DNA of 38,642 bases from Pedobacter sp. Lineage in GTDB: Bacteria > Bacteroidota > Bacteroidia > Sphingobacteriales > Sphingobacteriaceae. A model generated the notes under the pieces. It was not told where the DNA came from. It saw nothing but the letters and a program-made list of their open reading frames with translations, and did no database searches. Below, piece by piece: positions 9,176-18,586 of this stretch (the stretch's first letter is position 1; each line of letters begins with the position of its first letter). The position numbers and the translations under genes are program-made. The stretch spans positions 1 through 38,642 of the forward strand of contig JACMOW010000173.1 in NCBI GenBank assembly GCA_014377775.1. Direction: 5' to 3'.

Positions 9176-12100
9176 ATGAAATTATCAAAATATATAGTAG
9201 GTCTTCTTTTTTTATGGATGGCTGTACTAAACGTTTATGGGCAAAGGCCTGATGAACAAATAACGGTAAAAGGAAAGATTATCGACCAAGATAAAAATCC
9301 ATTACCAGGGGTAACAATTTCTATTCAAGAAGATAAAAAAAATAAAACTACAAATACAGACGCTAATGGTAATTTTAGTATCGAAGCTACAACCAGTGAT
9401 GTATTGGTTTTTAAGATGATTGGTTATGGTACAATGTTTAAGCCGGCTGGCGAAATAAATGAAGGAACGTTAATACTTAAGAAAGCACTTATAAATGCCG
9501 GCGACGATGATAATGTGTACATCCCATTTGGAGTAAGAAAAAGAAGAGAGGTTACCGCAACAATAAGTACAATCACAGCTGATAATCTTCCTCAAATTCC
9601 TTCTTCTTCGTTAACCAACGTGTTTACGGGTAGGTTGGCAGGTTTAAATATTTATCCGAGTGGTTCTCAGCAACCTGGATTTGATGTTTCTAGTTTCTTA
9701 ATTAGAGGCCGTTCATCTTATAACAGCAATCAAGATCCATTGATTTTGGTAGACGGAATAGAGCGTGATTTTAAATCGATGGATTTGGGCGAAATTGAAA
9801 GCGTAAGTATTTTAAAAGATGCGGCAACTTTAGCGTGGTATGGAATGTATGCCGCAAATGGTGTGGTATATGTAAAAACTAAACGTGGAAGTGCTACCTC
9901 AACAAAAGTAACTTTTGATGCACAAGCTGGTTTACAAGCGCCATTAAACATAGCAACACCACTCGATTCTTATAGTTATGCTTCTTTATATAATGAGGCA
10001 TCAATAAACAGCGGTGGTACTGCGATTTATGGTGCTGGAGCTTTGCAGGCCTATCAGGATGGATCAGACCCTATTAAATATCCAAGCAACAATTTTGTGA
10101 AAGATTTTACCAAAAGCGTTGCGCCAACTCAGCGTTATGTGGCTTCGGTAACTGGAGGAAATGCTTTTTTAAGGTATTATACATTACTAAGTGCCTACCA
10201 GCAAGGCGGCTTTTACAAAGGTGGTTATAACGAAACGTATGATGCCAATACAGATTTTAGCAGATATAATCTACGTACAAATCTAGATTTACACGTAAAT
10301 AAAAATCTAGATGTTTCTTTAGATATTGGTGGTAGAATTACCAATTTACGCATTCCTAATCAGGGAACCACTGCATTTTTAAACGCTGTTTATAGTACAC
10401 CTGCCAATGCATTTCCCATTTTAAATCCGAATGGATCTTACGGCGGTACTTCTATTTTTAATGCAAGTAATCCACGTGCCATGCTCGAAGCAAGAGGGGC
10501 AAGTACGGATTTGATCCGTAATATGATTGCCACCATTAGTGCGCGTCAAAAAATGGATGGAATTTTAAAAGGATTGTCGGCAGAAATATATTATGCATAT
10601 GATATTGCGGGTGCTTACCGTTCAGGTTTTTCTCAATCATATGCCACGCAAGAATTACTTCCAACGGGATTATATGCCACTTATGGCACAGCTTCAAAAG
10701 TTGATTATCAAGCTAACGCTTTCTCGGGTAACCTCAGAAAAGGCGAGTTTTGGGGTGGTTTAGATTACGATAGGACATTTGGGAAGCATGATATTAAATT
10801 TAGTACCAGAACATCCAGACAGAATTATTCTTCTTTTGGGAACCTTGATGTTAGACGTGAAGGAATTTCTAACCGTTTATCTTATGGTTACAATCAAAAA
10901 TACTTTATTGATTTAATAGGTGCCTATTCAGGTTCTGAGAATTTTATGCCAGGACGCAGATTTGGATTTTTCCCGGCAGTTTCTGCGGGTTGGATTATCT
11001 CTGATGAGGACTTTATGAAAAGTTCAAGCTCGTTTCTTGATTTCTTGAAAATTAGAGCTTCTTATGGTATAGTAGGCAATGATGCCATTACCTTGCCAAG
11101 AAGATTTGCCTTTAATGACTTTTTTCAAAGAAGTACAACAGGTTATACGTTCGGAACTGGTTTTACTGGCGTAAATGGGAGTGCACAAATTTCTCTAGCT
11201 AACCCGTTTTTAACTTGGGAGAAAGCTTATAAAACAAGCGCTGGTTTTGATGCTAAATTATTTAAACAATCTCTTTCTATCAGTGCTGATTATTTTTATG
11301 AAGACAGGAAAGATTTAACTACTGGATCATTACTGCCTAATGTTTTGGGTCAAACCCTAGTGGTTGTTAACGAAGGTGAAGCTTCATATAAAGGTTTTGA
11401 AGCCGCTATTAATTACAATAAAAAAATTGGTACTGTAGATGTAAATGTTTTTGGAAACTATACCTATCAGGTAAGTAAAATATTAGCCATCAACGAGGCG
11501 GCTAATCTCCCAGCTTATCAAAAATCATTAGGGCATCCTATCACAAGCGTAATTTCTACTGCGGCAACTGCAAATAATGGAGCGTCATACACGAGTAATA
11601 TGTATATTTCTAATGGTATTTTCCAGTCACAAACTGAAATCGATGCTGCGCCGAAACAATTATTAGCAAAAGATGTAAAACCAGGTGACATTAAATATGT
11701 AGATCAAAATGGTGATGGTATCATCAACGGGCTTGATGTGGTGAGAACAGATTTCAATTTTGTGCCAAAATCAGTTTATGGCTTTGGGGCTTCTATAGCA
11801 ATTAAAGGATTTGATCTTAATTTTTTACTTCAAGGTACGATGGGCAGTTCAATTACCATTCAACAAATTGTTAATGCCGGTAATACAAACAATGGTTTCT
11901 TAAACCAATACAGTGTTGATAGATGGACGACAAGCAATACCAATGCGCCATATCCGAGATTACTGTTAGCAGATCGTGGTAACAATACCGTGGCTTCCGA
12001 TTTTTGGATCCGCTCTGGCGACTATTTACGCTTAAAAAATATAGAATTAGGCTACTCATTACCAACCGCCTTTGTTAAAAAACTTAAACTTTCTCAGTTC

Positions 12101-12244
12101 AGGTTTTATGTTGGCGGCTTAAATCTATTCACATTTGATAAACTAGGAAACTTGGATCTTGATCCAGAACTCCCAGAATCAGGTTATAATTCATCCTATC
12201 CTTACATGAAAATTTATTCGTTCGGTATCAATTTGAAATTTTAA
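9176..12244 (+). CDS. SusC/RagA-type TonB-dependent transporter, divergent (second pair)
   Basis: 1022 residues. Signal peptide about 1-23 (ending NVYGQ), carboxypeptidase-regulatory-like domain about 29-104 (VKGKIIDQDKNPLPGVTISI), then a plug domain and a barrel ending FGINLKF. It is a clear SusC homologue but departs from the usual signatures: the VVGYG motif is replaced by YIPFGVRKRREVTATI, and the normally conserved ATAIYGSRGANGV region reads AATLAWYGMYAANGVVYV. Such divergent second SusC proteins often sit beside a classical one in environmental Bacteroidota. It probably handles a different oligosaccharide of the same polysaccharide. The partner susD2 begins 5 nt after its stop. Confidence 0.95.
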   Translation: MKLSKYIVGLLFLWMAVLNVYGQRPDEQITVKGKIIDQDKNPLPGVTISIQEDKKNKTTNTDANGNFSIEATTSDVLVFKMIGYGTMFKPAGEINEGTLILKKALINAGDDDNVYIPFGVRKRREVTATISTITADNLPQIPSSSLTNVFTGRLAGLNIYPSGSQQPGFDVSSFLIRGRSSYNSNQDPLILVDGIERDFKSMDLGEIESVSILKDAATLAWYGMYAANGVVYVKTKRGSATSTKVTFDAQAGLQAPLNIATPLDSYSYASLYNEASINSGGTAIYGAGALQAYQDGSDPIKYPSNNFVKDFTKSVAPTQRYVASVTGGNAFLRYYTLLSAYQQGGFYKGGYNETYDANTDFSRYNLRTNLDLHVNKNLDVSLDIGGRITNLRIPNQGTTAFLNAVYSTPANAFPILNPNGSYGGTSIFNASNPRAMLEARGASTDLIRNMIATISARQKMDGILKGLSAEIYYAYDIAGAYRSGFSQSYATQELLPTGLYATYGTASKVDYQANAFSGNLRKGEFWGGLDYDRTFGKHDIKFSTRTSRQNYSSFGNLDVRREGISNRLSYGYNQKYFIDLIGAYSGSENFMPGRRFGFFPAVSAGWIISDEDFMKSSSSFLDFLKIRASYGIVGNDAITLPRRFAFNDFFQRSTTGYTFGTGFTGVNGSAQISLANPFLTWEKAYKTSAGFDAKLFKQSLSISADYFYEDRKDLTTGSLLPNVLGQTLVVVNEGEASYKGFEAAINYNKKIGTVDVNVFGNYTYQVSKILAINEAANLPAYQKSLGHPITSVISTAATANNGASYTSNMYISNGIFQSQTEIDAAPKQLLAKDVKPGDIKYVDQNGDGIINGLDVVRTDFNFVPKSVYGFGASIAIKGFDLNFLLQGTMGSSITIQQIVNAGNTNNGFLNQYSVDRWTTSNTNAPYPRLLLADRGNNTVASDFWIRSGDYLRLKNIELGYSLPTAFVKKLKLSQFRFYVGGLNLFTFDKLGNLDLDPELPESGYNSSYPYMKIYSFGINLKF

Positions 12245-12249
12245 TTATT

Positions 12250-13998
12250 ATGAAGATGAAAAAAAATATTTGTTACTTATTTACGGCTGTAATGCTAATC
12301 GTTACAGGCTGTGAAAAAGATAGCTTTCTTCAAGACGGTAAGTTTAGTGGAACAGATAATATTACTGAAGATCAGCTTTGGGCAAACCCTGATTATGCTC
12401 GATTATTTTTAAACAATGTATACGCATCACTTAGTGATCGATATAACTTAGACGATGGCGCTTTATTGGCGTCAGGTTCTGACGAAGCGGTGAATTCTAA
12501 TTTAAACTCCTCCATCACTACGTTAAATAATGGTACTTGGAGCCCAGTAAAAACATTTGATGATGTTTATGCCAGTATGTATAGCGGCATTAGAAAAGCC
12601 AATATGTTTTTGGAGAAAGCAGATGGAAGCGCAATTATTCCTTTAGATGAGTTACTTCCTGCAAACGTTGCAGCCAATCAAACCTATGATTCACAAATTC
12701 AACGCTTACGTGGTCAAGCTTTCTTTTTAAGAGCATTTTTCGAATTTGAATTGCTCAAACGTTATGGTAGTTTTATCATCGTAACTAAAACATTATCTGT
12801 TACCGAAAACTTAGATCTACCTAGAAATTCTTTCGATCAGTGCGTACTTCAAATTTCGGCTGATTGTGAAGAAGCGATTACTAGATTACCTTTATCACCA
12901 ACAGAGTGGAATACAACTAACCGTGGTAGAGCTACAGGTACTGCGGCAATGGCACTTAAAGCAAGATTATTATTGTACGCAGCAAGTCCACAATATAACA
13001 CAAGTGGCGATCCGGCAAAATGGCAAGCAGCAGCTGATGCAGCTAAAAGATTAATGGATACTGGTAAACATGCCTTACACAACTCTTATCCAAATATTTG
13101 GTTATGGAACGTCAGCGCGTTTAATATAGAAACCATTTTTGCAACTAGTACCTTAAATACAGTTACAATTGAGCAAAATAATGCGCCAATTAGTTACGAT
13201 GCTGCAAACGGTCGTACAAATCCTACGCAAGAGTTTGTAGACGCCTTTGAAATGAAAGCAAGTGGGAAACCAATCTTAGAGGCAGCATCTGGATATAATG
13301 AAGCAAACCCATACACTGGTCGTGACCCTCGATTGGGCTTTACTGTTTTATTTAACACGGCATCAGTACAACCACTGTTGCCTGCAAACAGCTTTAAAAG
13401 TAAACCAGTTGAAACTTTTGTAGGCGGTAAGGATGGCTTAGGCTTAAATGTGAATGCAACTAAAACGGGTTATTATATGCGTAAATATTTAAGCGAAAGT
13501 GCAGCATGGGCCGGAACAATAACCAATATTCGTAGGCCATGGATCTTTTTTAGGTATGCAGAAGTTTTATTAAACTATGCCGAAGCATTAAATGAAGCAC
13601 AAGGACCAGTTGCATTATCAGAAATTTTAAGAACAGTTAATTTAGTTAGATCCAGAACAGGTGTAGCCATGCCGGCATTGCAAACTACCGATCCATCTGG
13701 TATCGCTTATGTTGCAGCAACAAAAGAAGAATTGCGTAAACGTATTCGTAATGAGCGCAGAGTAGAATTGTGTTTTGAAGAACATCGTTTTTATGATGTT
13801 CGCCGTTGGAAAGAAGGTGAAACTATCTTCAATGCTCCAGTTACGGGAATGAGAATTACACCAACTTCTGCAACTACTTTTACTTATACAAGATTTAATG
13901 CAGAGAATAGGACTTTTACAGCAAAAAATTACCTTTATCCAATTTCACAAAATGAATTGAATAGGGCACCAGCACTTAAACAAAATGCTGGCTACTAA
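12250..13998 (+). CDS. SusD/RagB-family surface glycan-binding lipoprotein (second pair)
   Basis: 582 residues. Lipobox IVTGC with lipidation at C21 followed by EKD. SusD features: LRGQAFFLRAFFEFELLKRYGSFII, AAMALKARLLLYAASPQYN, ILRTVNLVRSRTGVAMP and IRNERRVELCFEEHRFYDVRRWKEG, ending NYLYPISQNELNRAPALKQNAGY. Lid partner of the preceding divergent SusC. A second in-frame ATG lies two codons downstream; either start leaves the signal peptide intact. The beta-glucuronidase gene follows after 12 nt, so binding proteins and enzymes are in one operon. Confidence 0.95.
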   Translation: MKMKKNICYLFTAVMLIVTGCEKDSFLQDGKFSGTDNITEDQLWANPDYARLFLNNVYASLSDRYNLDDGALLASGSDEAVNSNLNSSITTLNNGTWSPVKTFDDVYASMYSGIRKANMFLEKADGSAIIPLDELLPANVAANQTYDSQIQRLRGQAFFLRAFFEFELLKRYGSFIIVTKTLSVTENLDLPRNSFDQCVLQISADCEEAITRLPLSPTEWNTTNRGRATGTAAMALKARLLLYAASPQYNTSGDPAKWQAAADAAKRLMDTGKHALHNSYPNIWLWNVSAFNIETIFATSTLNTVTIEQNNAPISYDAANGRTNPTQEFVDAFEMKASGKPILEAASGYNEANPYTGRDPRLGFTVLFNTASVQPLLPANSFKSKPVETFVGGKDGLGLNVNATKTGYYMRKYLSESAAWAGTITNIRRPWIFFRYAEVLLNYAEALNEAQGPVALSEILRTVNLVRSRTGVAMPALQTTDPSGIAYVAATKEELRKRIRNERRVELCFEEHRFYDVRRWKEGETIFNAPVTGMRITPTSATTFTYTRFNAENRTFTAKNYLYPISQNELNRAPALKQNAGY

Positions 13999-14010
13999 TA
14001 AAACTTAACT

Positions 14011-15843
14011 ATGTTCAACTTAAGAAATAGCTTACTTACCATTTGCTGGTTACTTTTTTCTGTAACCTGTTACAGCCAAGTTAGCACGCTACAAAATATT
14101 CAATCGCGTAAAACTTTAAGTCTAAACGGCAAATGGAACTATATCGTTGATCCTTATGAAAATGGATATTATGACTACAGGCACGATCCTTTCGATCAAT
14201 CAAAAAGTGGAAGTGGTGGTTTTTATGATGATAAAGTTCAAAAAGACAAGACCGAACTAATTGAATATAATTTCGACCTTTCTCCTCAAATGAATGTGCC
14301 AGGCGATTGGAATTCACAATCAGAAAAACTTGAATTGTATGAAGGTACAGTTTGGTTAAGGAGAAAATTTAATGCCGAACCCCTAAAAGACAAACGGTAC
14401 TTTATTTATTTTGGAGCGGTTAATTACGAAGCTCATGTTTATTTTAACGGTAAGAAACTGGGCGTCCACAAAGGGGGCTTTACACCTTTTCAGTTTGAAG
14501 TAACGGATAAAATAAAAGCTGGTGAGAATTCGCTAGTGGTTAAGGCCGACAATACCCGTAAGCCTGATGAAATACCAACGGTAAATACAGATTGGTGGAA
14601 CTATGGTGGAATTACCAGAGATGTTTTTTTGGCTGAAATGCCTGTACACTTTATGAACGATTATAAACTACAACTTGCAAAAGGAAGTACGAGCTTGCTT
14701 AATTTTTCGGTGCAGTTGGCTGATGCAACGGCTGGACAAAATATTATTCTTTCAATTCCTGAACTGAAACTCGAAAAAACATATACTACAGATACAGAGG
14801 GTAAAGTTAATCAGCAATTAACCATTAATAAATTGAGTTTATGGTCGCCTGAAAACCCAAAACTTTACGCCGTAAACATCAAGTCGAATGGAGAAAATAT
14901 TCAAGATAAAATTGGTTTTAGAACCATTGCGGTAAAAGGCAATAATATTTTATTAAATGGGAAGTCTGTTTTTTTAAGAGGGATTTCTATTCACGATGAA
15001 AACCCATTATTGGCCGGTAGGTTACGATCTGAAGGCGATATGCGCATGATGTTACAGTGGGCTAAAGAAATGAACTGTAATTATGTGCGTTTAGCACATT
15101 ATCCACACAATGAGGAAATGGTTAGGTTGGCTGATGAGATGGGTATATTGGTTTGGGCAGAAGTGCCAGTATATTGGACTATTTCTTGGACAAACCCAGT
15201 AACTTATGCCAATGCGAAGCAGCAACTTACAGATTTAATTGTGCGCGATAAAAACCGTGCAAGCGTAATTGTATGGTCGGTTGGTAACGAAACTCCATTA
15301 AGTGAGCCTCGCCATCTGTTTATGGGTAATTTAGTAGATGTTGCCCGTACATTAGACGATACACGCTTGGTTGCTGCGGCACTTGAAGTGCATAGAGAAG
15401 GAAACACTATAATTTTAAACGATCCTTTGGGAGAAAAGATCGACCTCGTAAGTTTTAATGAATATGCAGGTTGGTATTGGGGCGGTACGCCGAGTGAAAT
15501 TACTCGATATTCTTTTAATATTAAATACAATAAGCCTGTGGTAGTTACCGAATTTGGTGGTGATGCTTTAGGTGGTTTTCATGCCGATGCAAATACACGT
15601 TGGAGCGAAGAGTATCAAGAGGCTCTATACAAGAATCAAATCACCTTATTGAGTAAAATTGATGCATTAAGAGGTATGACCCCATGGATCCTAACTGATT
15701 TTAGATCGCCAAGAAGACAGCATCCAGTATACCAAAATTTTTGGAACCGTAAAGGGCTGATTTCAGAAACTGGTAAAAGGAAATTAGCATTTTTTGTGCT
15801 TAAAGATTTTTATAATCAAATGCAAATTAAATATAAATATTAA
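14011..15843 (+). CDS. GH2 beta-glucuronidase, exported
   Basis: 610 residues with a signal peptide about 1-22 (ending VTCYSQ). Domain order is that of GH2: sugar-binding jelly roll (about 30-210, VNYEAHVYFNGKKLGVHKGGFTPF), immunoglobulin-like domain, then a TIM barrel. The acid/base is E427 in VGNETP and the nucleophile E514 in VVTEFGG. N579-R-K581-G near the C-terminus matches the N-x-K motif that holds the glucuronate carboxylate in beta-glucuronidases, and its distance from the nucleophile (65) is close to that in E. coli UidA (62, from memory). This argues for uronate rather than galactoside specificity. Position in the operon, 12 nt after susD2, fits release of terminal beta-linked glucuronic acid in the periplasm. 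Confidence 0.9.
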   Translation: MFNLRNSLLTICWLLFSVTCYSQVSTLQNIQSRKTLSLNGKWNYIVDPYENGYYDYRHDPFDQSKSGSGGFYDDKVQKDKTELIEYNFDLSPQMNVPGDWNSQSEKLELYEGTVWLRRKFNAEPLKDKRYFIYFGAVNYEAHVYFNGKKLGVHKGGFTPFQFEVTDKIKAGENSLVVKADNTRKPDEIPTVNTDWWNYGGITRDVFLAEMPVHFMNDYKLQLAKGSTSLLNFSVQLADATAGQNIILSIPELKLEKTYTTDTEGKVNQQLTINKLSLWSPENPKLYAVNIKSNGENIQDKIGFRTIAVKGNNILLNGKSVFLRGISIHDENPLLAGRLRSEGDMRMMLQWAKEMNCNYVRLAHYPHNEEMVRLADEMGILVWAEVPVYWTISWTNPVTYANAKQQLTDLIVRDKNRASVIVWSVGNETPLSEPRHLFMGNLVDVARTLDDTRLVAAALEVHREGNTIILNDPLGEKIDLVSFNEYAGWYWGGTPSEITRYSFNIKYNKPVVVTEFGGDALGGFHADANTRWSEEYQEALYKNQITLLSKIDALRGMTPWILTDFRSPRRQHPVYQNFWNRKGLISETGKRKLAFFVLKDFYNQMQIKYKY

Positions 15844-15872
15844 TCATCCTATTTTTATGTTTTAAATATAAA

Positions 15873-17402
15873 ATGAAAGAAAAACAATTTTTATTCAAAT
15901 TAAAAGCAATATCATCAAGCTTAGTCCTAGTGTTGTGTTTTACAACTTCCTTTAGTCAAACCAAATGGGAGTCTGAATATGTTAAAATTCAAAAAAATGG
16001 AAAACTACAATATATTCCCGATGAAATGGGTAACATCATACCTGATTTTAGCAACGTTGGTTATCATCAAAATGCAAAAGCGATACCGAAAGTAAAAGTA
16101 GTGACTACACTTTCGGCAACTGGCGATAATGATCAACAAAAAATACAACAAGCGATTGACGATTTAGCCCAAAAACCGGCAGATCAGAATGGTATCCGTG
16201 GTGCGATTTTATTAAAAAGGGGAATCTATAAAATATCAACAAGCCTAAAAATATCAACTAGCGGAATTGTGCTACGTGGAGAGGGCAACGAGACTAAACT
16301 AATTGCTACTGGTAGCAGTCAACGGAAAATGATTATTGCCTCTGGAACAGGAAAGATAGTTGAAACGCCTCATACAAGAACTAAAATTAGCACTGATTAC
16401 GTTCCGGTGGGCGCAAAGAGCTTTCAGCTTACTTCTGTTGATGGATTAAAAGTAGGCGACCAAATTATAGTATTTAGAGCAGGAACAGACAATTGGATCA
16501 AAGATTTGAAAATGGACCAGATTGCGCTTGCAGAAGGTACGGTACAATGGAAGGGAGTTGATTACAATTTCGAATTTGAAAGGATCATTACAGCAATTGA
16601 AGGCAATACCCTATTTTTAGACAATCCGATTGTATTGGCCATGGAAACGAAATACGGTGGTGCTGAGATTTATAAATACACTTTTGAAAGTAGAATTACG
16701 GAGGTTGGGATAGAAGATATGTTGCTTGAATCGGAATATGCGAGCGATACCGACGAAGAACATGGATGGGATGCTATTTCTTTCAATAAGATAGCCAATA
16801 GTTGGATAAGTGGGGTAACTAGTAAATATTTTGGCTATTCGTGTGTAAATCTTGGTAATGAAAGTAAGCAAATTACCGTTAAAGACAGCAAATGTCTTGC
16901 ACCAAAATCACAGATTATTGGTGGAAGAAGGTATTCATTCAATAACGACGGACAACTCAATCTTTTTATCAATTGCTTTGCATCAGAAGGAAGACACGAT
17001 TATGTAACCGGGGCAAAAGTACGCGGACCAAATGTATTTTTTAACTGCATATCAGTAAATGCGAAGTCTGATATTGGTCCACACCACCGTATGGCTGTAG
17101 GTACGCTTTTCGATAACGTAACTACAGATGGAGAAATAAATATTCAAGATAGAGGAAATTGGGGCACAGGACATGGTTGGTCTGGCATAAATCAGATCCT
17201 ATGGAATTGCACAGCAACAAAAGCCGCAGTTCAAAATCCTTATGTGGGTGGTAAAAATTATGCCATTGGGTTTACCACTCAAAAATACGAAGGTCGCCTT
17301 AAGGGAAGGCCCGATGGTATTTGGGAAGGGCAAAATAAGAAGGGCTTAAATCCATCTTCATTATATTTAAAACAGGTAAAGGAAAAATTAAAAGGAATAT
17401 GA
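15873..17402 (+). CDS. exported right-handed beta-helix protein, polysaccharide lyase candidate
   Basis: 509 residues. Signal peptide about 1-29 (ending TTSFSQ). Residues about 75-130 resemble the start of Pectate_lyase_3 proteins (DNDQQKIQQAIDDLA ... AILLKRGIYKIS), and the remainder shows the short strand repeats of a parallel beta-helix (WISGVTSKYFGYSCVNLGN, NVFFNCISVNAKSDIGPHHR, EINIQDRGNWGTGHGWSG, ILWNCTATKAAV). R and H/K residues in the GPHHR and RGNWGTGHGW segments could be catalytic, but I cannot assign them to a named PL family. The GH88 gene overlaps its stop by 4 nt, and GH88 enzymes act on the unsaturated uronate ends that lyases make; that makes this the best lyase in the locus. 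Function is inferred from fold and context. Confidence 0.72.
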   Translation: MKEKQFLFKLKAISSSLVLVLCFTTSFSQTKWESEYVKIQKNGKLQYIPDEMGNIIPDFSNVGYHQNAKAIPKVKVVTTLSATGDNDQQKIQQAIDDLAQKPADQNGIRGAILLKRGIYKISTSLKISTSGIVLRGEGNETKLIATGSSQRKMIIASGTGKIVETPHTRTKISTDYVPVGAKSFQLTSVDGLKVGDQIIVFRAGTDNWIKDLKMDQIALAEGTVQWKGVDYNFEFERIITAIEGNTLFLDNPIVLAMETKYGGAEIYKYTFESRITEVGIEDMLLESEYASDTDEEHGWDAISFNKIANSWISGVTSKYFGYSCVNLGNESKQITVKDSKCLAPKSQIIGGRRYSFNNDGQLNLFINCFASEGRHDYVTGAKVRGPNVFFNCISVNAKSDIGPHHRMAVGTLFDNVTTDGEINIQDRGNWGTGHGWSGINQILWNCTATKAAVQNPYVGGKNYAIGFTTQKYEGRLKGRPDGIWEGQNKKGLNPSSLYLKQVKEKLKGI

Positions 17403-18580
17403 ATCTGAAAATTAATTTACTAGCATTACTCGTAATGTCATGTTTTTACCCAATGGCACAACAAGTTAATGTGGCAAAAGCTTTCGAATTGGCTGCAAAG
17501 CAAACCCATGTACTTATCCATAATGTAGATTCAGCAAGAAAAGTAAGACCTACACTCGTTTCGCCTCGCACGGTAGAGAAGGGCGTTTTTAAAATGGTAA
17601 ATTCTAAAGATTGGACAAGTGGTTTTTTCCCCGCAGAGTTATGGTATTTCTACCAATATACAAAAGATAAAAAATGGCTTACCTTGGCTAAAAAGTACAC
17701 CGAAGATATTAAAAAGGAGCAGTTTAATAAAGGAACTCATGATTTGGGCTTTATGATCTATTGCCCTTTTGGGAATGGTTATAGATTAACAAAAGATACC
17801 GCTTACAAAGGCGTAATTATACAGGCTGCAAAATCACTTTCTACTCGATTTAATGCCAAATCGGGTGTAATTAAATCGTGGGATCACAATGGCGATAAGT
17901 GGAAATTTCCAGTAATTATCGATAACATGATGAATTTGGAGTTGTTGTTTGAAGCTTCAAAATTTACCAACGACCAATCTTTCGCTAAAATCGCAATTAG
18001 CCATGCAAACACTACGATGAGAAATCACTTCAGACCCGATTTTAGTTCATGGCATGTAATCGATTACGACACTTTAAGTGGAAATGTGCGTAATAAGCTA
18101 ACTGCACAAGGCTATGCGAACGAATCTGCGTGGGCACGTGGACAGGCTTGGGGTTTATACGGCTATACCTTATGTTATCGCTATACCAAAAATTTGGCTT
18201 ATTTAGCACAAGCTGATGGCATTGCAGGTTTTATATTAAGCAATAAAATTACCCCAGCTGATGGTATTCCTTATTGGGATTACAACGACCCAGCTATTCC
18301 AAACACATCTAGAGATGCTTCAGCTGCGGCAATTATAGCTTCTTCTCTATACGAACTAGCAAAATATAGTAAGCAAGGTGCTGAATATAAAGCAGCTGCT
18401 GATAAAATTTTAGTTTCTTTAAGCACGTTGTATATCAGCAAGCCAGGCACAAACTACGGGTTTCTCTTAGAACATAGCACGGGTCATCACCCTGCTAAAT
18501 CTGAAATTGATGTACCAATCAATTATGCAGATTATTACTATTTAGAGGCACTTTTAAGACATCAGAATTTTAAAAAATAG
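17399..18580 (+). CDS. GH88 unsaturated glucuronyl hydrolase, exported
   Basis: 393 residues. Signal peptide about 1-21 (ending YPMAQ), then an alpha6/alpha6 barrel of the GH88 type. The two key aspartates are visible: D115 in GTHDLGF and D175 in VIIDNMMNLELL, 60 apart, matching the pair (Asp88/Asp149) of the Bacillus UGL enzyme as I recall it. SAWARGQAWGLYGYT and SRDASAAAIIASSLYEL are further family hallmarks. It removes 4-deoxy-L-threo-hex-4-enopyranuronate from the non-reducing end of lyase products by hydration of the double bond, giving a ketone sugar acid. The ATG overlaps the previous TGA (ATGA), indicating translational coupling with the beta-helix protein. GH105 is an alternative, but D115 context and length favour GH88. 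Confidence 0.93.
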   Translation: MNLKINLLALLVMSCFYPMAQQVNVAKAFELAAKQTHVLIHNVDSARKVRPTLVSPRTVEKGVFKMVNSKDWTSGFFPAELWYFYQYTKDKKWLTLAKKYTEDIKKEQFNKGTHDLGFMIYCPFGNGYRLTKDTAYKGVIIQAAKSLSTRFNAKSGVIKSWDHNGDKWKFPVIIDNMMNLELLFEASKFTNDQSFAKIAISHANTTMRNHFRPDFSSWHVIDYDTLSGNVRNKLTAQGYANESAWARGQAWGLYGYTLCYRYTKNLAYLAQADGIAGFILSNKITPADGIPYWDYNDPAIPNTSRDASAAAIIASSLYELAKYSKQGAEYKAAADKILVSLSTLYISKPGTNYGFLLEHSTGHHPAKSEIDVPINYADYYYLEALLRHQNFKK

Positions 18581-18586
18581 ACACCT

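Noticed and set aside
15204..15530. 108-codon open frame on the minus strand inside the GH2 gene
   Set aside because: It lies wholly antisense to a well-supported catalytic barrel, has no recognisable content and no promoter; it is a shadow of the real gene.
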